Below, piece by piece: positions 46,407 to 55,314 of a stretch of 55,608 nt of DNA. Position numbers and translations under genes: made by a program. Under the pieces are notes generated by a model. The model was not told the DNA's origin, made no database searches, and saw only the letters and a list, made by a program, of their open reading frames with translations. Location of the stretch: contig NZ_AUCU01000034.1 of assembly GCF_000429925.1 (NCBI RefSeq), positions 1 to 55,608 of the forward strand. The letters run 5' to 3'. Every line of letters starts with the position of its first letter. The first letter of the stretch is position 1. The stretch comes from Desulfatirhabdium butyrativorans DSM 18734. GTDB lineage: Bacteria > Desulfobacterota > Desulfobacteria > Desulfobacterales > Desulfatirhabdiaceae.

Positions 46407-46471
46407 AATTCCGGTTGTACACCGATGGAACGAATGACATTATCCAATATTCTCTTTGAAAGTTGTTCACC

Positions 46472-46774
46472 ATGAGTATTTTTTTGATCGTGATTCATGT
46501 CATTGTCTGCATCGCCCTCATCTTGATTGTGTTGCTGCAGACCGGCAAAGGCTCCGATATGGGCGCCGCATTCGGCATGGGTTCGAGCCAGACCCTTTTT
46601 GGAAGTACAGGGGCATCGACATTTTTAAGCAAGGCGACAACGGTTGCGGCCATCATCTTTATGGTGACATCCCTCATGCTGGCCGTTATTTCCAGCAACC
46701 GAAGCGGAGATTCCGTAGTTACCAAGGTCAATCCGGTAACCCAGGGCGCACCGCCTGCAGAACCGCCAAAATAG
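46472..46774 (+). CDS. secG: Preprotein translocase subunit SecG
   Basis: 100 residues from ATG 46472. Two membrane helices (about 3-23 and 52-72) flank the conserved cytoplasmic loop LLQTGKGSDMGAAFGMGSSQ and TLFGSTGASTFL. The C-terminus is proline-rich. SecG assists SecYE. It lies downstream of tpiA and directly before tRNA-Leu, a frequent bacterial arrangement. Confidence 0.95.
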   Translation: MSIFLIVIHVIVCIALILIVLLQTGKGSDMGAAFGMGSSQTLFGSTGASTFLSKATTVAAIIFMVTSLMLAVISSNRSGDSVVTKVNPVTQGAPPAEPPK

Positions 46775-46783
46775 ACCTTCAAT

Positions 46784-46868
46784 GCCGAAGTGGTGGAATT
46801 GGTAGACACACTATCTTGAGGGGGTAGCGGAGCGATCCGTGCCGGTTCAAATCCGGCCTTCGGCACCA
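46784..46868 (+). tRNA. tRNA-Leu (anticodon GAG)
   Basis: An 85-base class II tRNA with a long variable arm: acceptor GCCGAAG paired with CTTCGGC, anticodon stem CTATC/GGTAG around the loop TTGAGGG, variable arm CGGAGCGATCCG, T-loop TTCAAAT and an encoded CCA. It starts nine bases after the secG stop, so it is likely processed from the secG transcript. Confidence 0.93.
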
Positions 46869-46885
46869 TAAGCTGATCATTTAAA

Positions 46886-46926
46886 AATCGGTCATTTCAG
46901 AGGATGAAATGACCGATTATTTTTTT
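46886..46926 (+). terminator. Rho-independent terminator after tRNA-Leu
   Basis: A perfect 13-bp stem, AATCGGTCATTTC with GAAATGACCGATT, loop AGAGGAT, then A and seven T (46920-46926). Confidence 0.9.
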
Positions 46927-47110
46927 GAACTGAAAACCTGACGTTTTCTTCGGTTGCTCCGTTGTGTGTGATTTTTTGAGGTGGAAAAGCATTACGACCG
47001 GTGTGGAGAAAGATATTGGCGTTCTTGAGTCAATCCATCTCAAAATCCGTTTGCTGATCCTGTATTGACAGGCCAGCTTCACTTGTTGATGAACGACGAA
47101 TGCGTGCTGT

Positions 47111-47596
47111 TTGACCGTCAATCCAAAGAAAGATCAATATGGCCTGATTTTAAACCATCAGGTGATGGAGCATCAAACGGATGAAAAGATTGCCGTTCCC
47201 CTGATGGAAGAAACGACTAAAACTTTTCACAATATTGCAAGCTGCAGCTTTGACAAAGGCTTCCATAGCAGAAGCAATCAGGAAAAGCTTGCAACATTAA
47301 TTGATCTTGTCGCCATGCCGCGAAAAGGAAAACCCTCAGCAAAGACAGCCGCCATTGAAAACAATCCTGAATTTATCAGGTTACGACATCAGCATTCGTC
47401 TGTGGAATCCTCCATCAATGCTCTGGAAAATCATGGCCTTGACAGATGTCCCGATCATGGCATAGAAGGATTCAAACGCTATGTTGCCTTTGCTGTAATT
47501 GCTCGAAATATCCAGATTATTGGTAGAGCATTAGAAATCAAAGAGCTTCGAAAGCAACAAAAAGAGCAACGGAAAAAGTACTTGCTTGCTGCTTAA
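47111..47596 (+). pseudogene. ISNCY-type transposase, C-terminal fragment
   Basis: The 161 residues resemble the C-terminal part of ISNCY-group DDE transposases: CSFDKGFHSRSNQEKL, LVAMPRKGKPS, VESSINALENHGLDRC and HGIEGFKRYVAFAVIARNIQ, ending in a basic tail. The N-terminal half, with the first catalytic aspartates, is missing; the 180 bases upstream do not restore it in any frame I tried. Base composition is more AT-rich than the neighbouring housekeeping genes. A copy of the MITE family A terminus lies 200 bases downstream at 47796-47809. Confidence 0.75.
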
Positions 47597-47795
47597 GTCA
47601 AGAGAGATTTTCAAAACATTGTTTATGAGGATAAGGGATACACATATTCAAATGGTACTACTCATTCCCAATTTTTTCCCGAATTCCATTTATTCAACGG
47701 CATTTTCAGAATTTATTGACAATGAGGCCTTCCAGTCACGAATTGATCGCCAATTTTGCGCAAATCGGGCTCCGTAAAATTTCGAAAATGCCACT

Positions 47796-47809
47796 GTTCG
47801 TTCAGGCAC
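47796..47809 (+). repeat. Solo MITE-A-type terminal repeat at the 3' side of the transposase fragment
   Basis: GTTCGTTCAGGCAC, the inward-reading right terminus of the MITE family, followed by the hexamer TATTTA (47810-47815). No matching left terminus is found nearby on the upstream side. With the next MITE it forms a near-perfect palindrome at 47796-47829. Confidence 0.65.
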
Positions 47810-47815
47810 TATTTA

Positions 47816-47880
47816 GTGCCTGAACGAACACCCCGTCCTCCGGCTCAGGCCAGGCAAAAAAAGGGCTTTTGTTCAGGCGC
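47816..47880. mobile_element. MITE family A, short copy (65 bp)
   Basis: Left end GTGCCTGAACGAACACCCC, right end inverted GGGCTTTTGTTCAGGCGC. Flanking hexamers TATTTA and TACCTA match in four of six positions. The interior keeps only the CTCCGGCTCAGG block. Its last base supplies the G (minus strand) of the TAG stop codon of the glycoside hydrolase gene. Confidence 0.78.
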
Positions 47881-50000
47881 TACCTAACCAAAATCGATAC
47901 AATATTATCCAAATAAATAAACCCCTTATTGTTCTGATATACATAGCTGTAAAGAAAACTGTCCCCGGACTTCAAACCCAAATCCTGCATACACAGGGTG
48001 CCCAGTGAGGTGATCCCGTCGGCTTCAAAACTGAAAGTATATTTGTCGAGATTAACCATCACCTCATCTAACAAAAATATCCCATTGTCTGACAACACAT
48101 ATATGGGAAGATTGATCCCATTTGTAACGGCCATAAGAATCAACCATTCAGATATCGGTGTGTCCCCATGGGAATTCGTGCTGTTTACCATTAGCTCCAC
48201 TCGTTCTTCCGGAGCCACCGTTACGTTGACCTGACCCGGTTCATTCCCCACCGGAACCGCTTTTTGGGATTGCGTCAAGGTAACATCAATGGGGCTCCCG
48301 CTTGCACCAGCCGCCGTTACGCGTATTGTGCCTGTCCGAGACTCGGTTCCGGAGTTGGCATCATAGCCGCACGTGATTGTACCACTGTCCGTTCCGCTGC
48401 TTCCCGAGTTGATTCTCAACCAGGTGCCGCCAGTTGTAACCGCTGCTGTCCAGGACATGGTCCCGGTTCCCGCATTGGAAACCGCAAATGTTGTGGTGCC
48501 GGAATCGTTGCTGACCTGCTTGGTCGCTGGAGTTATGGAAAGCACGGGTTTTGGCGATGCTCCGACCAAGGTGACGTATACAGGTATTGAAGAGACGCTG
48601 ATATTGACCCGCCCTTTAGAAACAGCCGTCTCAGACGTTTCGAACGTTGGATTGCCTGACGAATCAAGGATCACATTGCCGTTTGCATCGAGATTGGGAA
48701 CAGATGCTGTAATCTTGACCGAAGACGAAGATATCCCGCTTAAGGTAACGGTTCCTCCCTGGTCATTCCAGAGGATATAAACGGTGGCGTTGTCTACGAC
48801 AAATTGAATGTTTCCGGAGGTTTTATTCTGTCCGCCCGAGGAATCATAGGCATTCTGTGCAGCAGAGGAAAAGCTGTCTATCTTCTCCGCCATTTGTTGA
48901 TGGGAATAATAAACGGGCTTTTTGGTGGTCTCGTCAATATTGACCATGGCGACATGGCTGCGCCAATCGGTTTGGTCGGAATAGTAAAAAACCCAGAAGA
49001 GCTTGTTGACCCCGTTGGCCAAGGCATAGGCATAGTGCTTGACCAGCCAGGCGGCCTGATAAGTCGCGCTCTGCTCAGGCCATACCGCGCCTTCTGACAA
49101 GGTGACCGCTCCCGAATAGGTTCCGGTCTCCGTCAGCCACATCGGCTTGCCGCTTAATCCATACGTTGAAAGCTTGGTTTTCCAGAACTCCACATAGTCC
49201 TTGATATCTTTGGTGTACTCCCCTACGAAAAAATGAAAATTAAAGATATCAAAGCAGTCGGTCGCGTCCATAACACCCAAGGCGTTATTCCAGAAAATGT
49301 CGACATCGGAATTGAAACCATCAATCGTGTTGTCGTAAATGGGCGAAGTCCCGCCGATAACGATTTTAACCTCGGTGCTGGATGCCCGCGCAGCGTCCCG
49401 AGCGGCCTTGACCGTTTCCATGAATCCCTGGTAGTTATCCGGGTAAGATCCATTGAAATGAACGCCTTCGGGTTCGTTGCCGATTTCGTAATATGTTATC
49501 GGATACAACAGACCGGGCATGTCGCTGACCCCGTCACCGTCATAACGCTCCACAATGGCGGTGACCCAGGCCTTGAATGCATCCATGTCATGAGGTTTGC
49601 CATAATTGTAGTCGGTCTTGTCCGTCTGATCCCAGGATACGTAGGGATGAATCAGCGCCAGGATTTGGATCCCCTGGGCCTGGGCCTTCTTTACAAAGGC
49701 GTCCGTAATCTCCCAATTGTATGGGGCTCCCCGGTTGAGCTGGATATCAGACCAGCGGAACTGACCGCCCATGGGAGTTAACGTGCGGTTCCAGGCCATG
49801 CCGATATTTTTCAACCCTGCCGCTTCCCACTCGTATAGGGTTGGGTCATTTTTGCCGTCCAGTTGGTTCACCGTTTCAAAACCGTCGACTCCCATATGGC
49901 AATATTTACCCGGGGTCCATGCAAATGCGTTGTTAGAACATAGCAAGAGTAATGAAAACGTAAAAAAAGGCATAAGAAGAACTTTTTCAAATTTTCCCAT
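47880..50000 (-). CDS. Secreted glycoside hydrolase (clan A, GH39/GH5-like) with BACON domain
   Basis: A 706-residue preprotein with a signal peptide (LLMPFFTFSLLLLCSNNAFA). Residues about 30-400 form a TIM-barrel glycosidase: the acid/base glutamate is E176 in YYEIGNEPEG and the likely nucleophile E291 in WLTETGTYS, with LFWVFYYSDQTDW closing the barrel. A beta-rich linker region follows, then a BACON domain at about 485-575 (LSITPATKQVSNDSG ... TRTGTIRVTAAG), usually carbohydrate- or mucin-associated, and an unidentified C-terminal domain (about 590-706). Substrate unknown. It is flanked by mobile remnants and stands alone, which suggests horizontal acquisition. The stop codon is formed at a MITE junction. 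Confidence 0.85.
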   Translation of the reverse strand: MGKFEKVLLMPFFTFSLLLLCSNNAFAWTPGKYCHMGVDGFETVNQLDGKNDPTLYEWEAAGLKNIGMAWNRTLTPMGGQFRWSDIQLNRGAPYNWEITDAFVKKAQAQGIQILALIHPYVSWDQTDKTDYNYGKPHDMDAFKAWVTAIVERYDGDGVSDMPGLLYPITYYEIGNEPEGVHFNGSYPDNYQGFMETVKAARDAARASSTEVKIVIGGTSPIYDNTIDGFNSDVDIFWNNALGVMDATDCFDIFNFHFFVGEYTKDIKDYVEFWKTKLSTYGLSGKPMWLTETGTYSGAVTLSEGAVWPEQSATYQAAWLVKHYAYALANGVNKLFWVFYYSDQTDWRSHVAMVNIDETTKKPVYYSHQQMAEKIDSFSSAAQNAYDSSGGQNKTSGNIQFVVDNATVYILWNDQGGTVTLSGISSSSVKITASVPNLDANGNVILDSSGNPTFETSETAVSKGRVNISVSSIPVYVTLVGASPKPVLSITPATKQVSNDSGTTTFAVSNAGTGTMSWTAAVTTGGTWLRINSGSSGTDSGTITCGYDANSGTESRTGTIRVTAAGASGSPIDVTLTQSQKAVPVGNEPGQVNVTVAPEERVELMVNSTNSHGDTPISEWLILMAVTNGINLPIYVLSDNGIFLLDEVMVNLDKYTFSFEADGITSLGTLCMQDLGLKSGDSFLYSYVYQNNKGFIYLDNIVSILVR

Positions 50001-50118
50001 ACAAATTTCCTCCTTGTATGTCTTGCAAACTGTTATGAGACATTTGCAAATTGCCCTTTTCTGTCTCTTATCCCAAAGGGATGCTCTATATCAAGGAGAA
50101 ATTTTTGTTGACATCGTT

Positions 50119-50395
50119 ATGGCGTATGAGCGGACAATTACATTGAATACACAAACAGGCAGGGAAGTGGTGGACCTATTCCGGCATTTGGTTCGTCAGA
50201 AAGGGGTTGCCATTTTGCTGGAAACCATAATAAACGGATACTTGACGATGCGGATCGCATCATCACCCTGGATGATGGCAGGGCTGAAGAGTTCGCTCCT
50301 TGCTCATGGATTGAGAGCCCACAAGAGCGACAAGCAGATGAACAACCTCCCGGAAGAGCGGGTAACAGATGGTTGCGGCTTACAAGTAGTCTGTA
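50119..50395 (+). pseudogene. ABC transporter ATP-binding protein (DevA/LolD-like), C-terminal remnant with frameshift
   Basis: The first frame reads ERTITLNTQTGREVVDLFRH, then LVRQKGVAILL, which aligns with the usual DEPTAALDTQTGREVVDLF Walker B/D-loop region but with the catalytic residues mutated. At about 50225 one base is missing; in the next frame HNKRILDDADRIITLDDGRA follows, the normal H-loop to C-terminus of these ATPases (THDNRILDDADRI). Both a frameshift and a degraded Walker B mark it as dead. The upstream three quarters are absent. Confidence 0.7.
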
Positions 50396-52052
50396 AGTGT
50401 TTTTCGAAACAGTTGGTTGAATTCGACAACATTCTTCTCTGTAAACAGGTTGCCGCATGAGAGAAATTCCATGTAAAGCTTGCGCCGGAAGCTTTGGGTC
50501 ACCAATCCCAGCGGCCAGGTTCGTACGCATCCCAAAGACAAGAAAATATCCAGGATTTCCAGGTCGCCTACCTCTGCAATGGCGGAATCACCGGTAAGTC
50601 CGCCATTCTTATCCATACTCGGCAGGATAATCCCAGCATTGCTCAGAAAAAGCGTGTTCTTTATCGTGAGCAACGGATAAAGCAATTTTTTCCGGGTTAA
50701 AAAAGAAAGTCGATGGGCCAGGCTTCCGATGCGAAATATGGCATTGGTGAAGCACACATCGAGACCACAGGAAAGACCTTGCTTTCGGCGGTTGATGATT
50801 GTTTTCAAAAACTGATCGGGATGGTTACGATCCTCCTTGCCCGTAACAAGCGGAAGGGTGCCCATGCGGTTCTCGTATGCTGCAAACCGGTTGTCGGATT
50901 GCCGTCCGCGCTGGTTTACCGCAAGAAAATTCAGCATCATATCCGATGCGATCCCTCGCATATCGTTCCATTCCGCGACAGCCAGATCAAATGAAGCTAT
51001 CAGGATATCCGAAAGCCTACCTCCATCTCTTCATACCCTGTTTTTCATGGCGGAAAGAATTTCTTTATCGGCAACCTCCACATGAAGCATGCCCCGATTC
51101 GGTGTTCCATTACCGTCACCTGATGGAACGGCTAACTTGGAAGGGAGATATGGGAAAGTGTCACGAACGAAATCCTTGAAACAGAGCGGCCACTTGATGG
51201 CGATCGGCTTTTGTGGGCTGGTCAGGGCGTGCAAAGACGGCGTAGCAGTCCAAGGCGGTTTTTCGGATTTTACGAGTTGATGATAGAGGGGGAATGTTAT
51301 TTGAAGAAAGGCGAAAATCCGTTCGGCGTCGGCGACGGAATGGTGAAAAATGAACATGAAAAGATGGTTGTTCTCCGGCAGATGATGTATCTGGAGCCGA
51401 ATGGGAAACTCTGTTGCAAGGTCCATGTTCCGGCTGATGATCGGTCGCATTCTGTCGTAAAACCATCGGCTGATTTCTTGGGGCGCCGGGTATCAGGCCG
51501 GCAGAGAAACATATTCCGGCCTCCCCGCCACAAAAGATCTATATGGTGCCTGAACGGAAAACCCCTATTCGGAGCAGCGCGCCGCCTGCGGGCAGGCAAT
51601 TTTGCGATACAGCGTGAAATCCTGCGGAACACAGGACAGCCGCCCGATCTCGTACGGGTCGGGCGGAGCCGGAGCCATCTAAAAAAGCTGAATCCAATGA
51701 ATGAGGGGTTTATACTGTGCTTTCTCCTGGAGAACGCCCGACCCAATCACGCCTTTGGCGTGATCTCCGGCGGCTTCAGACAAGTTCCTGCTGCATCGCA
51801 AAACAGCCCGCCCTCCGGCTCAGGTTGTAACCAAAACAGGGTTTTTCGTTCAGGCACTATATGGGAAAAAAAGAGCGGTTCATGGTCCATGGCCTGGAAT
51901 AGGGCCGCATCCAGGGCTCGATCATCGCAACGGCCTGTCTGGTGCAATGCGACGCACCCTGTTTGGGGGAAACCGTCCTCCTCCCAGATCAGGAATGTTT
52001 CTGAATTTGGACCAAGTTCAGACGGTTCACAGATCGGTTTTTGCAAATACAT
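50380..52052 (-). pseudogene. Condensation-domain (peptide synthetase/acyltransferase-like) protein, decayed and split by a MITE
   Basis: Three minus-strand pieces belong together. 52052-51858 gives an N-terminus with ETFLIWEEDG, TGCVALHQTGR and LDAALFQAMDHEPLFFSHI, typical of condensation domains. The MITE 51546-51857 follows with a perfect hexamer duplication. 51545-51034 contains FMFIFHHSVADA, the HHxxxD-like active motif, and 51030-50380 contains ILIASFDLAVAEWN and LNFLAVNQRGRQS (the LNLR-type segment) to a natural-looking end. In-frame TGA codons at 51493-51495 and 51031-51033, and a probable frameshift next to the insertion, make it non-functional. Confidence 0.7.
51546..51857. mobile_element. 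MITE family A, longest copy (312 bp) inside the condensation pseudogene
   Basis: Left end GTGCCTGAACGGAAAACCC, right end inverted GTTTTTCGTTCAGGCAC. The hexamer TATATG is exactly repeated on both sides (51540-51545 and 51858-51863). The interior matches the 15424-15707 copy in the same orientation, with about 30 additional bases (including an inverted AATCACGCC.TTTGGCGTGAT-type block near 51747-51765). Confidence 0.88.
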
Positions 52053-52114
52053 CCCCAATCAATTACCGGATCAACTTTTCTCCAACTGTATGAGAGACGT
52101 TGCCGTTATCATAA

Positions 52115-52170
52115 TCGAATCCCAATGGGTTGCAATTGATCTTTGGCAATTGCAACCCATTGGGATTCGA
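52115..52170. repeat. Perfect 24-bp inverted repeat (hairpin/cruciform)
   Basis: Arms 52115-52138 and 52147-52170 are exact reverse complements around an 8-base loop (ATCTTTGG). There is no T-run on either strand, so it is not a standard terminator. It lies between the start of the condensation pseudogene and the kinase gene. Confidence 0.85.
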
Positions 52171-52548
52171 TATAACATAAACAAGAGGTTTATCCGGGAT
52201 GATGACTGAAAGGTAGCTCATTGGATCGTTGGATTTTGGCTTTATCGGTTGCCACATGAGTCCATTGTTTTATCGTTTCGGAATAAGCCTGATGTATTCC
52301 AAGCGATTTTCTGTTGAAAACGATGGATCGTTTCTCCGAATACTTTGGCGAACGTAAAGCCAGGCTTTCTACAGGTATTTTCCCGAAAGTCGGATCACGG
52401 ATGATTCTACGATGGAGAAGCAGCGATATCAAGGTATAATACCCATCTTTTGTCCGCGCTAAACTCGATTCATGAAAAACGATGAACATGGGAATCCAGC
52501 TGGAACAAGGATCATACGTTCAGATTTTGGAAATTGGAGAATTTTCCG
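52171..52548. other. Intergenic region upstream of the hybrid kinase
   Basis: About 380 bases, more AT-rich than the flanks. A 100-codon open frame exists on the minus strand (52190-52489), but I see no family features, no good ribosome-binding site and no conserved pattern, so I do not call a gene. I did not find a convincing promoter for the kinase. Confidence 0.4.
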
Positions 52549-55314
52549 GTGGCTGAAAAACCGACATACGAGGAACTGGAGCAGCGCATCAGTGAATTGC
52601 AAAGGGAAAGGGATGAATTCAAGCGGTTGCATGATGCGCTTGAAAATCGAAATGCCCGGCTCTGGACGTTGCAGAATGACGACGGGAAGATGGTCTTCGC
52701 GCAATCGTTTCACGATGCAAGCCCCAAACCGGTGGAAGAAGCCTTGCGTGAAACGCGACAAATCATCGAAGGAATCATCCACCTGGTGCCTGTTCGGGTA
52801 TTCTGGAAGGACCGCAATCTCGTTTACCTGGGCTGCAACGCCTTGTTTGCAAAAGATGCCGGCTTTTCCGATCCGAAGGACATCATCGGAAAAGATGATT
52901 TCGACCTGGTCTGGCGAGAACAGGCGGAATTGTACCGCAGCGATGACCGGAAGGTCATGGAAAGTGGCATTCCAAAATTCCTGATTGAAGAGCCTCAGAC
53001 AACACCGGATGGCAGGATCATTACGCATCTGACGAGCAAGGCGCCTCTTCGCAGTTCTACAGGAGAGATCAGCGGCATACTTGGAACGTATATGGACATT
53101 ACCGATCGAAAGCGGGCGGAAGAGGCTCTGCGGTGCAGTGAAGAATTGAATCGAAAACTGATCGATACCATGCCGGACATTCTGGTTCACACCGATCTGA
53201 ATGGCAATATTCTTTTCGTGAACGATGTCGCTTATCAACTGACCGGGTATCATTGGACGGATATAGCGGGAAAGAACATCATTTCTTTTGTCGATCCCGA
53301 CGATCGTGACCGGATGGCAGAGAACATGATGCTCATGTTGAACAGCAGGTTGGGCCCCCGTGAATATTGCTTGATACGCAAGGATGGGAGCAAAATTTTC
53401 TTGGAAGTGAATGGCGATATCTTGCGCGACAAGGATGGGTCTCCCCGAAGCATCATGGCTATTGGCAGAGACATCAGTTATCGTAAACAAGCCGAGGAGG
53501 TACTGCTTCGCGAGAATCAAATTATTGATGCCATTCTGGATAGTACCCCTGGTATCATCTATCTTTACAATGAACAAGCCAAGCTGGTGAGATGGAACAA
53601 GAAACATGAGCAGATGACCGGGTATTCACCGGAAGAACTGTATGGCATGGACGTTCTGGACTGGTTTCAGGGGGATGAGAAGAGTCTGTCAGCCGTTATC
53701 GGGGGGCTGAAACGCACGTTGGAGAACGGATTCGGAGAAGCGGAGGCGGAACTGCAGCGAAAAGACTGCTCCAAAATCCCCATGTACTTTACGGCCAACT
53801 CGTTAAGCATCGATGGAAAACCGCATTTCGTTGGCATCGGAATTGATATCACCGAACGAAAACGCATGGATGAAGAACGGAAACTATTGTCCTCGGTGAT
53901 CGAACAAGCCGAAGAAAATGTTCTCATTACGGATGATCGACGGACAATCTTATATGTCAATCCGGCCTTTGAGCGATCCAGTGGTTATCGCTGTGAAGAG
54001 CTAAAAGGACAAAAGCTGAAGAAGTTGCGCAGTGATCAGCATGATGAAGGATTTTACGATACACAAAAAAGGATCCTGGATCGTGGTGAAGTCTGGATGG
54101 GGGTTATCATTAACAAGGGGAAAAATGGCACGAATTTTGAGATAGAAGGAACCATTTCCCCGATCCGAAATGCTTCCGGAGCGATTACCCACTATGTGGC
54201 CGTTGGCCGAAACATGAGCCGTTTCCGCAGGCTGGAAAAAGAACTCCAGCAGGTGCAGAAGCTGGATGCCTTAGGTACGCTGGCCGGGGGAATCGCACAC
54301 GATTTCAACAATGTTCTATCTGCCATCATGGGATATATCGAGATCGAGATTTCCGAAGCCAGCCAGGGGGGCAAGACGCGGCACAGGATGGAAAACGCTC
54401 TTTCCTCATGTTGCCGCGCCAGGGATTTGATCCGGCAAATACTGGCATTCAGCCGTCAAAGCGAGCAGCAACGCAAACCCATTGAAATGGGTTCCATTAT
54501 CCAGGAAGCTATCCAAATGCTCCGGGCAACGCTTCCGGCGACGATCGATATCAAATTCACACAAGAAACAGGCAAGTCGTTTATTCTCGGCGATCCCACG
54601 CAGATTCATCAAATCATGATCAACCTGTGTACGAATGCCGCCCATGCCATGCGCGATAGAGGCGGCATTCTCGAAATTGGCCTGCATCATGTCGAACTGG
54701 ATGCCACGGAGGCCGCAAATTATATCGATTTGCACCCTGGAGCCTATGTGCGGATGGTGGTTCGGGATACGGGCAAGGGAATGGATCGCGAAACTCTGGA
54801 CCGGATCTTTGACCCCTTTTTTACCACCAAAGGCCCCGGCGAAGGGTCAGGCATCGGTCTGTCCGTCGTTCGTGGGATCGTCAAGGGTCATGGCGGAAGG
54901 ATTTCCGCCTATGGCGAACTTGGGAAAGGCAGTACTTTTGAAGTGTTCTTCCCCAAGACTGAAAATGAATTGACAACCGACGAACGCCCCAGCGCCGGGC
55001 TTGCAACGGGGAAAGAGAGAATCCTCCTGGTGGATGATGAGGAAAGCCTCGTAGCCGTGACATCGGAAATGCTGAACATCTTGGGTTATGAGGTTGTTTC
55101 GGCCAACAGGAGCATCGATGCGCTGGCGCTTTTCCGGTCTCAGTGTGATCGGTTTCATCTGGTCGTCACCGATCTGACCATGCCGGAGATGACCGGCATG
55201 GAGTTGGCCGCCGAAATATTGCGTATCCGGGGCGATATCCCGATTCTTCTCAGCACGGGATTTTCCAGCCTACATTCCACACCCCTCCGCAGGTGCGAAG
55301 GGATAATTTTCTGA
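52549..55314 (+). CDS. Multi-PAS hybrid sensor histidine kinase, truncated in its receiver domain by an insertion sequence
   Basis: GTG 52549 with a GGAGA site gives the family-typical start AEKPTYEELEQRI, a coiled coil. Four PAS domains follow (about 65-185, 195-318, 325-440, 445-565), each ending in DITDRKRAEE-like linkers. The NtrB-type HisKA carries H584 in GGIAHDFNNVLSAIMGY. The ATPase domain has NLCTNAAHAM, RDTGKGMDRE and GEGSGIGLSVVRGI. The receiver begins ILLVDDEES near 826 and has the phospho-acceptor D875 in VVTDLTMPEMTGM. At residue about 907 (STGFSS) the sequence enters the insertion sequence; the last 15 residues are foreign and the receiver's conserved lysine is lost. No membrane segment is visible, so it is cytoplasmic. 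Confidence 0.88.
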   Translation: MAEKPTYEELEQRISELQRERDEFKRLHDALENRNARLWTLQNDDGKMVFAQSFHDASPKPVEEALRETRQIIEGIIHLVPVRVFWKDRNLVYLGCNALFAKDAGFSDPKDIIGKDDFDLVWREQAELYRSDDRKVMESGIPKFLIEEPQTTPDGRIITHLTSKAPLRSSTGEISGILGTYMDITDRKRAEEALRCSEELNRKLIDTMPDILVHTDLNGNILFVNDVAYQLTGYHWTDIAGKNIISFVDPDDRDRMAENMMLMLNSRLGPREYCLIRKDGSKIFLEVNGDILRDKDGSPRSIMAIGRDISYRKQAEEVLLRENQIIDAILDSTPGIIYLYNEQAKLVRWNKKHEQMTGYSPEELYGMDVLDWFQGDEKSLSAVIGGLKRTLENGFGEAEAELQRKDCSKIPMYFTANSLSIDGKPHFVGIGIDITERKRMDEERKLLSSVIEQAEENVLITDDRRTILYVNPAFERSSGYRCEELKGQKLKKLRSDQHDEGFYDTQKRILDRGEVWMGVIINKGKNGTNFEIEGTISPIRNASGAITHYVAVGRNMSRFRRLEKELQQVQKLDALGTLAGGIAHDFNNVLSAIMGYIEIEISEASQGGKTRHRMENALSSCCRARDLIRQILAFSRQSEQQRKPIEMGSIIQEAIQMLRATLPATIDIKFTQETGKSFILGDPTQIHQIMINLCTNAAHAMRDRGGILEIGLHHVELDATEAANYIDLHPGAYVRMVVRDTGKGMDRETLDRIFDPFFTTKGPGEGSGIGLSVVRGIVKGHGGRISAYGELGKGSTFEVFFPKTENELTTDERPSAGLATGKERILLVDDEESLVAVTSEMLNILGYEVVSANRSIDALALFRSQCDRFHLVVTDLTMPEMTGMELAAEILRIRGDIPILLSTGFSSLHSTPLRRCEGIIF

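Noticed and set aside
51031-51495. Selenocysteine at the in-frame TGA codons of the condensation protein
   Set aside because: The family has no selenoprotein members I know, no SECIS-like hairpin is evident after the TGAs, and the gene is also split by a MITE and frameshifted.
52115-52170. The 24-bp inverted repeat as a transcription terminator
   Set aside because: No T-run follows on either strand, and the arms are AT-rich at the base.
52190-52489. A 99-codon minus-strand reading frame upstream of the kinase
   Set aside because: No recognisable family, no ribosome-binding site, and it lies in an AT-rich region next to a perfect palindrome; insufficient support for a gene.
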